Positions 57,265-64,000 of a DNA stretch of 64,000 nucleotides are shown in pieces; positions within the stretch are counted from its first letter, which is position 1; the number at the start of each line of letters is the position of its first letter. Source of the stretch: Massilia sp. YIM B02443 (GTDB lineage: Bacteria > Pseudomonadota > Gammaproteobacteria > Burkholderiales > Burkholderiaceae_D). The notes under the pieces were generated by a model. It saw only the letters and a program-made list of their open reading frames with translations. It was not told the DNA's origin and made no database searches. The stretch lies in contig NZ_JASNRA010000003.1 in NCBI RefSeq assembly GCF_030411955.1, positions 1 to 64,000 on the forward strand. The letters are read 5' to 3'. The translations under genes and the position numbers were made by a program.

Positions 57265-59940
57265 GTGCACATTGGTGATGAACTCGTCAGTCTTATGCAG
57301 GAGAACAGATACCTGCAAACCACACATCGCCCAATTCGGCTCAAGCTTTTCCATCTAGGCAAGCAGATCAGCGATATCCTGCTTCCGCAGTTTATCCGCG
57401 GGAACGAAACCGTATGCGGCGGGCTCGACTATCAGGTCGACTGTGTGGCTACTTCAAACACGCTTCCCCTAAAAGAATTAATCGGTTTGGTCGCCACTAT
57501 TGAATTTGTCACTGACCGCGGGTCTTTACGACGGGTCAGCGGAATTGTCGCGCAGGCAAATTCCGGCGAATTCGACGGATCAATCGCCAGCTATCGCATC
57601 GTCATCCGTGATGTCATGGCGATCATGGAACAGCGTGTCAACACCCGAATCTTCCGAAGGATGAGCTGGCCGCAGGTCGTAACTGTGGTGCTGGACGAAT
57701 GGGCGCGCTCGAACAGCGCGCTGGCCGGGATTTTTGATTATGAATTCGCGCCAGGATTTCACATGGAGGCGCACTCTGAGCGCGAACAGACAATCCAGTT
57801 CAACGAATCGGATGCGGCGTTCGTACGCCGCCTGCTGAAGCGGTCGGGAATCGGCTGGTTCTTCCGGCCGGGCCGTCATCGTGCACGTCCAACGGAGCAG
57901 CAGGCCGGTGATGTGCAGGAGGCGCACACACTCACGTTGTTCGATGCATCCAGCATTTTTGATCAGAACGCGGCCGGCGTCGTGCGGTTCCATCGCGACG
58001 ACGCCACTGAAGAGCGTGACTCGATTACAGGTTGGGCAGGTGTTCGCACGCTTCAACCGGGCAGCGCGAATGTATTCAGCTGGGACTACAAGCGATCAGC
58101 AAATATCGATTTTATGCATGCCGAGGTTCCAGGCATGGCCAACCAAGGTCCATTGGGCAACGAGCTGGCTGGAAGCGTGCAAGAGTTTATTGTCGAATCG
58201 CCCCATGTAGCTGGTGATGACGAAGAATTGTACCGCCAGGGCCGGTTGCGTATGCAACGCAAGGAGCTTGATGCGAAGCGTTTTACAGGCGAAGGAAGCG
58301 TACGCGACTTTCGTGCAGGTGAATACTTCACGATCAAGGGGCATCCGGAGATCGACCGGCATCCAGCAACGGAGCGAGACTTCGTTATCACATCAATTGA
58401 TATCAGAGCACGAAATAATTTGCCGAGGAGCCTGGAAGAGCGAGTACAGCACCTGTTCGCTCGTAATGGCTGGCATGGCGCGGTTACCAGCTTCAATCCG
58501 GCCGGCGCCCCAGAAGCGCCCGCGTTTCATCTGCGGTTCGATGCGGTGCGACGCGGTATTCCGATTGTGCCAGCATTTGACCCGCGTACCGACCTGCGTG
58601 ATCCGGGTCTGCAGACCGCCCTTGTGGTCGGCGGAGAAAAAGATGTCGTGTATTGCGATGAGTTCGGCCGTGTAAAGATTCGCTTCCCCGCAATGCGTCA
58701 GGCTGACCACCAGCATGCAAAAGGTGCCGGTGCGTCAAATACGGATAGCGATTCCGCGTGGGTAAGAGTAGGGACAAATTGGGCTGGCAGTAGCAGTTCA
58801 CGTTGCGGGACGCTGGCGTTGCCGCGTGTCGGAACCGAAGTTCTGGTGGCCTTTCTGGGCGGAGATCCCGACAAACCGATCATCATTGCGCAGCTATACA
58901 ACGGACAGGCTCTCCCCGCGCCTTTGAGCGAGCGGGCGAATGTGCCACAGACGCGGTTTCTGTCTGGGATGCGCAGTGAAGAGATTCAGGGTTCACGTGC
59001 GAACCAGCTGCGCTTCGACGATACGCCGCGCGAAATCAGCGCCCAATTGGCAAGCGACGAGGGCGCTTCACAACTGAATCTCGGTTGGCTCACGCATCCA
59101 CGGGGAGAGGGCCATCGGCCTCGGGGCGAGGGGGCGGAGTTGCGCAGCGACCATGCCGTGGCAATCCGAGGCGGCAAGGGCGTGCTGATTACGGCTGACC
59201 CGCGTAACAAGGCCGAAGGCAAGCAGCTGGACCGGGAGGAACTCATCGGATTGGCAGACGGATTACGCGACATATCCGATCAGCTCGCGAAGCTGGCGGA
59301 GGCCCACGCGAAAGATCCTGCCAGCGGTCCTCTATTGACAGAACTGTTGGACAAGCTCAGGCATCTCGATCACGGCACCAACGCCGTTGAAAGCGGCGGC
59401 GGTTCAGGCGGAGCCGGGATTGTGGCAATCGCTGGCCCGGCTGGCATCATCATGGCGAGCGCGGAAAGCGTGGTAATTGGCGCTGAAAAGAATGCCGACT
59501 TCATCACGGTTGCGGATACGTCCTTGACCACCGGGGGGAAGACATCAGTACGTGCGGGGCAGGGAATCAGCATGTTTGCCAACGATGGCGGAATGAAGTA
59601 TATCGCGGCACGTGGCGGCGTAAGGACTGAGGCCCAGGATGGCGTAATTGAACAGGTCGCGAAGAAGGTGATGGAGCTGATCAGCACGACGGACTGGATC
59701 AATATCAAGGCTAGAAAAGGTGTACGGATATACGGCGGTGGCAGTGAGTTGAAGATCAGCGCTGAGGGGATCATTGCTAATACAACTGGTAATAGTCATG
59801 TGTACGCCGCGGATCATCAGACGTTTGCGAAGAAAGCGTCCGAGATGCAGTTTCCTGACGAACTGCCGCATCATGATATTTGCATTCCTTGCATGCTCGC
59901 GGCCGCACGTGCACATAGTCCACTAGTGGAGGCGGAATGA
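57265..59940 (+). CDS. vgrG: Type VI secretion spike protein VgrG
   Basis: An 891-residue TssI/VgrG, the trimeric needle tip that carries effectors. GTG 57265 has GGGAG six bases upstream; the frame start at 57109 is inside the preceding terminator. The gp27-like part (RPIRLKLFHLGKQ, DVMAIMEQRVNTRIF) is followed by the gp5/OB part (VYCDEFGRVKIRFPAMR, WAGSSSSRCGTLALPRVGTE). A DUF2345 beta-helix-like region near 640-860 (GPAGIIMASAESVVIGAEK) closes the protein. No separate C-terminal toxin domain is visible. It overlaps the next gene by ATGA. Confidence 0.95.
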   Translation: MHIGDELVSLMQENRYLQTTHRPIRLKLFHLGKQISDILLPQFIRGNETVCGGLDYQVDCVATSNTLPLKELIGLVATIEFVTDRGSLRRVSGIVAQANSGEFDGSIASYRIVIRDVMAIMEQRVNTRIFRRMSWPQVVTVVLDEWARSNSALAGIFDYEFAPGFHMEAHSEREQTIQFNESDAAFVRRLLKRSGIGWFFRPGRHRARPTEQQAGDVQEAHTLTLFDASSIFDQNAAGVVRFHRDDATEERDSITGWAGVRTLQPGSANVFSWDYKRSANIDFMHAEVPGMANQGPLGNELAGSVQEFIVESPHVAGDDEELYRQGRLRMQRKELDAKRFTGEGSVRDFRAGEYFTIKGHPEIDRHPATERDFVITSIDIRARNNLPRSLEERVQHLFARNGWHGAVTSFNPAGAPEAPAFHLRFDAVRRGIPIVPAFDPRTDLRDPGLQTALVVGGEKDVVYCDEFGRVKIRFPAMRQADHQHAKGAGASNTDSDSAWVRVGTNWAGSSSSRCGTLALPRVGTEVLVAFLGGDPDKPIIIAQLYNGQALPAPLSERANVPQTRFLSGMRSEEIQGSRANQLRFDDTPREISAQLASDEGASQLNLGWLTHPRGEGHRPRGEGAELRSDHAVAIRGGKGVLITADPRNKAEGKQLDREELIGLADGLRDISDQLAKLAEAHAKDPASGPLLTELLDKLRHLDHGTNAVESGGGSGGAGIVAIAGPAGIIMASAESVVIGAEKNADFITVADTSLTTGGKTSVRAGQGISMFANDGGMKYIAARGGVRTEAQDGVIEQVAKKVMELISTTDWINIKARKGVRIYGGGSELKISAEGIIANTTGNSHVYAADHQTFAKKASEMQFPDELPHHDICIPCMLAAARAHSPLVEAE

Positions 59941-60764
59941 ATGATCATAGGTGCGAGATGTTTGTCTATTTCCTGATTGATAATGGACTGCTGCAAGAAG
60001 TGTCGGCAGGCTATAGCGAAGATGATGTGAAAAGCCGTCCTGAATGGCTAGAGCCGCTTTATTCCGAACGTGCTTTGGAGGTCAGTCCACTCCTAGTAGA
60101 TATCGAATCTGCTTACGAAGAAGGTGCCCTTGATCAGGTCATGGGTTACTTGAATGCGTGCAAGCCCGCGCTCCACGTATCGATCATCGAAACTAGCCTG
60201 GACCTTAAACAGATCGCTCAACATCTGCGCCGCTTTATCTTTATTCTCGACTCTGCGGGGAAACAGTTCACGCTCAGGTATGGTGATTGCGCAGTGCTCG
60301 CGGTACTCCCCTCGATCTTAAATCCAGAGCAATGGGCAGCTATGAGCTTGCCAATCTCACAATGGAATATTTGCAACCGATCAGGAGCGATCGTGCGACT
60401 TCCGCTAAATCATTTCACTTCAAGCACACCGACGCCAATATGTTTGGAGCAGGATCAGTTGGATGCCCTTGAGGAATCTAGTGAGCCTGACCATTTCGTT
60501 GCCAAAGTGAGGATGATGCACCATGGTGCTGACTTTCCGGGTAGCGCTGCTGATCAATACACTTGGGCATGTGCTGCGCGCCAAATTTGGCGTGCAGCAA
60601 ATAACTCAAATGAGTTGTGTTTAACTTTTTTGACAGAGGCGGCTATTTTTACGCGCGGCAATATTTTGAGAAGACAAGCCATCCAAGAATTTCTTGCAAT
60701 TGAAAAGGCAGGGATATTTCGAGAAAGGTTGCAAGAACTGGTCAGGCAGATGAGCTCAATCTGA
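59937..60764 (+). CDS. DUF4123 T6SS effector adaptor
   Basis: A 275-residue DUF4123-type chaperone/adaptor that loads an effector onto VgrG. Family-like features are FVYFLIDNGLLQEV near the start and LRYGDCAVLAVLPSILNPEQWAAM in the middle. It is coupled to vgrG by the ATGA overlap. Codon use becomes AT-rich through this gene. It sits upstream of the Tle1-like toxin, as expected for a dedicated adaptor. Confidence 0.85.
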   Translation: MNDHRCEMFVYFLIDNGLLQEVSAGYSEDDVKSRPEWLEPLYSERALEVSPLLVDIESAYEEGALDQVMGYLNACKPALHVSIIETSLDLKQIAQHLRRFIFILDSAGKQFTLRYGDCAVLAVLPSILNPEQWAAMSLPISQWNICNRSGAIVRLPLNHFTSSTPTPICLEQDQLDALEESSEPDHFVAKVRMMHHGADFPGSAADQYTWACAARQIWRAANNSNELCLTFLTEAAIFTRGNILRRQAIQEFLAIEKAGIFRERLQELVRQMSSI

Positions 60765-60811
60765 CTTTGTAATAGCAATGGTATTGGTTGATAATATTTT
60801 CGAGGAAATTT

Positions 60812-61429
60812 ATGAAAATTGGCCAATTAAAAAATTTCTCGTGGGGTAAGATTTTTTTGTGCGCAATTGCAATCAGCGTGATTTGGTCTTCCGCCAAGAA
60901 ACATTCCGTTCTAGCAGGTGATGAAGGGTTGCCTGTCACTGTCAAAGGTGTTCATCATCTTGGGCCAGATTATCTGATTAGCCAATTTTATATTGATAAA
61001 AAAATTGGCGACGGCGTCGGGGAGGGTGGGGGCGGTGGAAGTAATGTATGTTGTCTGATACTTCCAAAAAAATGGACTCCTGATTTGAAGGTGGAAGTAC
61101 GCTGGGAGGTACATCATATCGTCAGGCCACATAGTCCGCTACAGTCTGAAACTGCGGAGCTCGTAGGAATATATCAAGCTCAAGTTCCGGTTGAAAAATA
61201 TAAAGAGCCAGATCTTTTCTGGGTTCATTTCTTTTCGGATGGGAAAGTACGTGTTGTGGTAACTCCTTTTGGATTCGATGGTGATAAACATCCAATTCAA
61301 TGGGGTAATGCACAGGCAGCTCAATTGGCGTCGTCGGGCAAGATAATAAGAGAATTCTTCAGCGAAGAAGAGGTTGCTGAGTTCGCAAGACAAGCAGATA
61401 TTGATAAAAAAAATCTTGGAGGATGGTAA
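60812..61429 (+). CDS. DUF3304-like protein, candidate immunity to the Tle1 effector
   Basis: A 205-residue exported or membrane-anchored protein. The N-terminal hydrophobic segment is KIFLCAIAISVIW. The middle pattern NVCCLILPKKW and the downstream DLKVEVRWEV match DUF3304, a domain I know next to DUF2235 phospholipase genes. An extracytoplasmic immunity protein fits a toxin acting in the periplasm. There is no obvious lipobox. ATG 60812 follows GAGGAAA. Its stop codon overlaps the toxin start (TAATG). Strongly AT-rich. Confidence 0.72.
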   Translation: MKIGQLKNFSWGKIFLCAIAISVIWSSAKKHSVLAGDEGLPVTVKGVHHLGPDYLISQFYIDKKIGDGVGEGGGGGSNVCCLILPKKWTPDLKVEVRWEVHHIVRPHSPLQSETAELVGIYQAQVPVEKYKEPDLFWVHFFSDGKVRVVVTPFGFDGDKHPIQWGNAQAAQLASSGKIIREFFSEEEVAEFARQADIDKKNLGGW

Positions 61430-62547
61430 TGAGTCGCGAGACAATTTCTGCTTCGCCCACGAAACTAGCTCCTGTCAGTGACATGAAGATAGTGGTTCCA
61501 AAAGTGAGTTGCGATGTTAAATCGTGCCAAGTAACCCTAAATATAGGATTATTCTTTGATGGTACTAATAATAATATGTATAGAGATTTGCCGCATTTGG
61601 CGGATACAAACATCGCACGTCTATTTAGGAGTTATATTGATAGAAGGAAGGACGGATACGAACGTGTCTATATTCCTGGGGTCGGAACAAGTTTTCCTGA
61701 AATAGGAGAAGATGGAGAGAGTAAGCTCGGTACGGGATGGGCATTCGGTTGTGAGGGAAGGGTTGTCTTCGGGTTGCTGTCCGTTTTTAACTTCCTAAGT
61801 TATCGAACCATGAAGAATTATTTGTTCGATGAGAAAACCGTGCTCGGTTTATGTCGTAATAGATCTCTGTTTACCGGTGTTGCCGATCGCGAGCACCTCG
61901 CTAAATTTGATATGGATATGAGCTTGGTGACGGGGGCAGCAGAAGGGGTTAATATCCGCCATCTTTTTCTAAGGCAACAATCGGATTTGCTCGAGGCGAA
62001 GCTAAAAAATTACAAACCGCATATTGCTGAATGTTTCATTGACGTATTTGGTTTCTCAAGGGGGGCAGCGGAAGCGCGGGTATTTTGCAACTGGCTAAAT
62101 GATTTGCTCGTCAATGGTCGCTTAGCTGGCGTTCCATTGCAATTTCGTTTCCTTGGAATAATTGACACTGTCGCGTCAGCAGGATTCTGGTCAGGTACAA
62201 CAGCGCTAATTAAGAACTCAACTGGTGGGCATGGGTCATGGGCCAGTGCTAAATCACTGCGCGTCCCGAATTCAGTTCAGAACTGCCTGCATATGGTGGC
62301 AATGCACGAACTTCGACGAAATTTTCCTTTGGATGCATTTGGAAGCAAAGATAGGATGTCATCCGGATGGGTACAATATGCTTATCCAGGCGCCCATAGC
62401 GATGTTGGCGGCGGTTACCGGCCAGGCGAACTAGGTCTCGCGGTAGACGACGACTCCAAAAAGCTATCCCAAATTCCGCTGAATCATATGTTCGATTGTG
62501 CTGTAGCTGCTGGCGTTCCATTGAAAAAAACCGTGACTCAGCTATAG
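61429..62547 (+). CDS. Tle1-like T6SS phospholipase effector (DUF2235), N-terminal part
   Basis: The N-terminal 372 residues of a Tle1-type lipase. Catalytic features are the nucleophile Ser210 in FGFSRGAAEAR, Asp246 in LGIIDTVAS and the His323 region PGAHSDVGGGY, with LFFDGTNNNM near the start. GGAGG lies six bases before ATG 61429. The frame ends with LKKTVTQL right after a seven-A tract at 62524-62530. The missing C-terminal part is in the overlapping frame up to 63107, so a one-base slip restores about 559 residues, the normal family length. Confidence 0.85.
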   Translation: MSRETISASPTKLAPVSDMKIVVPKVSCDVKSCQVTLNIGLFFDGTNNNMYRDLPHLADTNIARLFRSYIDRRKDGYERVYIPGVGTSFPEIGEDGESKLGTGWAFGCEGRVVFGLLSVFNFLSYRTMKNYLFDEKTVLGLCRNRSLFTGVADREHLAKFDMDMSLVTGAAEGVNIRHLFLRQQSDLLEAKLKNYKPHIAECFIDVFGFSRGAAEARVFCNWLNDLLVNGRLAGVPLQFRFLGIIDTVASAGFWSGTTALIKNSTGGHGSWASAKSLRVPNSVQNCLHMVAMHELRRNFPLDAFGSKDRMSSGWVQYAYPGAHSDVGGGYRPGELGLAVDDDSKKLSQIPLNHMFDCAVAAGVPLKKTVTQL

Positions 62548-63107
62548 GACGTGATCCATTTGCGATTCACTCTGACGTCATTAAGTCTTATGATGATTTC
62601 ATTTCACAGGCAACGCTGACGCCGCGACCGATGTACGAGTGGCTCCAGCCTTATCTCAATTGGCGTTGGCAAATACGTGAAAGTTTTCATACATCAAATC
62701 AAGTTACGCGGGCAGTCCAAGAAGAAAAAGAGATATTGCTAACTTTTAACAAGCGTCTTATCAATGATGCTAATGCCATGACAAGAACTAAAGATATGGG
62801 TGTTGGTAGACGAATATTTGAAATTGTTAAAGATCGCACGTTTACTAGAGGTAGGAAAGATTTAATCACTAATCTATTTCTCGAGCCAGAAGCACAGTCA
62901 GTGTTGGCACTTGCTAAGAAATCTAAGGCAACACTGCCATCTTTCGCCATATTGTTCGATAATTATGTGCATGACTCCCTTGCAGGATTCAATTTGCACC
63001 ATTTAGAACTATCTGGATACTGGCGATATAGAAAAGTCTTTTTAGATTCCGATGATCACCTCATCGCTATAAACGAGAGTGTCGCTGGGGCTGATAGCAT
63101 CGCCTGA
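62496..63107 (+). pseudogene. Tle1-like effector, C-terminal part in shifted frame
   Basis: This frame has no start with a ribosome binding site but continues the DUF2235 protein. SDVIKSYDDFISQA and MYEWLQPYLNWRW are followed by the conserved end FDNYVHDSLAGF and SGYWRYRKVF. Joining needs an extra A in the seven-A tract, or a -1 slip on AAA AAA. The coding quality on both sides is good, with no other stop or gap. I label it a fragment, but a working protein by slippage is possible. Confidence 0.8.
62524..62530 (+). promoter_or_regulatory. Seven-A slippery tract at the Tle1 frameshift
   Basis: GAAAAAAAC reads AAA AAA ACC in the first frame and AAA AAC in the second. It is the exact point at which the two halves must be joined. 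Confidence 0.65.
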
Positions 63108-63127
63108 GCAAATCAGTTAGGAGTAAA

Positions 63128-63385
63128 ATGAAAAATCAGAACGGACGTGGGGTTATTCGGCTAGGTGACAAGACCAGCCATGGCGGTAAGGTCACCTCCG
63201 CAACAAAGGATTTTACTGTACTCGGCAAGCCTGTGGCCGTCGAATGGGATTCAACCTATTGTCCTAAATGTAAAGGCATGTTTCCGATCCAACCAAATGG
63301 TAGCGATCGCAAACACCATGGAAAACAAGTCGCTTATCACATGGATACTACTGCATGCGGGGCCAAGCTGATTTCATCAATATGA
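63128..63385 (+). CDS. PAAR domain protein (T6SS spike tip)
   Basis: An 85-residue PAAR protein that caps VgrG. The start GVIRLGDKTSHGGKVTSATK and the end HMDTTACGAKLISS match the family, with zinc-binding His and Cys residues (HGG, CPKC, H, C). Length is that of a stand-alone PAAR without toxin domain. It lies 20 bases after the Tle1 frame with TAGGAGTAAA upstream and ends the cassette. Confidence 0.9.
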   Translation: MKNQNGRGVIRLGDKTSHGGKVTSATKDFTVLGKPVAVEWDSTYCPKCKGMFPIQPNGSDRKHHGKQVAYHMDTTACGAKLISSI

Positions 63386-63394
63386 ATACCTATG

Positions 63395-63419
63395 GGTATG
63401 TCGACACTGTCGACATACC
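63395..63419. repeat. Perfect 25-bp palindrome after the PAAR gene
   Basis: GGTATGTCGAC and GTCGACATACC form an 11-base perfect dyad with ACT in the centre. It has no T run, so it is not a simple terminator. It lies at the right border of the T6SS cassette. Confidence 0.85.
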
Positions 63420-63440
63420 GGTATCGAAGCAGGAGCATAA

Positions 63441-63476
63441 AAAGGCTGGAACCCTCTCAGATTCCAGCCCTTTTTA
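63441..63476 (+). terminator. Intrinsic terminator of the T6SS cassette
   Basis: GGCTGGAA and TTCCAGCC enclose CCCTCTCAGA, with AAA before and CTTTTTA after. It is also placed to terminate acnA from the other strand, where the A run gives TTT. Confidence 0.82.
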
Positions 63477-63514
63477 TTTAGACAACCATCCCGTATTGAA
63501 AAGACTTTGCCCGA

Positions 63515-64000
<486 letters not shown>

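Overview
The window looks like a chromosomal segment of a high-GC betaproteobacterium, most likely Oxalobacteraceae of the Massilia/Duganella/Telluria kind. This rests on gene order (fimV-truA-trpF-trpB-trpA; accD-folC-SPOR protein-cvpA-purF-metZ; rpsF-priB-rpsR-rplI-dnaB), on a DUF2863-type protein, and on GGGTCAGAGTC palindromic repeats that I associate with this family. No database search was possible, so names rest on motifs, length and synteny.

Layout. 1-7037: fimV, truA and the trpFBA genes. 7038-8228: two paralogous small membrane proteins set among REP-like palindromes. 8356-15002: the accD-folC-SPOR-cvpA-purF-metZ block, closed by a terminator. 15134-17242: a Sel1-repeat protein, lexA with a canonical SOS box, and two paralogous small exported proteins. 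17375-22337: the rpsF-priB-rpsR-rplI operon, dnaB, and a DUF47/PiT phosphate-uptake pair. 22359-30936: lipoprotein, MBL-fold enzyme, membrane protein, PhoH-family protein, peroxiredoxin, Mth938-like protein, an AlaC-like aminotransferase and homoserine dehydrogenase. 31237-40929: MFS-acyltransferase fusion, tRNA-Pro(GGG), isochorismatase-like protein, two sensor kinases, a ZntB-like transporter, and a divergent MerR/CDF metal cassette. 40926-47674: a minus-strand surface-glycan cluster (GT9, GmhB-like phosphatase, SDR, two GT4, GT2). Three of its proteins carry low-complexity insertions, one of them built on in-frame minisatellites. 48011-49624: a disordered Gly-rich protein and a KGG-type stress protein, divergently transcribed. 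49847-55968: hypothetical protein, M14 carboxypeptidase-CYTH-serine hydrolase operon, UDP-galactopyranose mutase, DUF2863 protein. 56105-57025: a Fur-controlled promoter, a leader ending in a strong terminator, then a PiuC-like dioxygenase. 57265-63385: an orphan type VI secretion cargo cassette (VgrG, DUF4123 adaptor, DUF3304 candidate immunity protein, Tle1-like DUF2235 phospholipase, PAAR) whose later genes are visibly AT-richer than the rest. 63515-64000: the C-terminal end of aconitase (acnA).

The items most worth a second look are three. The Tle1-like effector is split exactly at a seven-A tract, which suggests slippage, phase variation or decay. The Fur-box promoter drives a leader of about 180 nt that ends in an intrinsic terminator just before the piuC-like gene, so it is a candidate Fur-repressed small RNA or attenuator. 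The glycosyltransferases carry tandem-repeat insertions in their catalytic domains. I see no CRISPR array, complete insertion sequence, prophage or structural T6SS genes.
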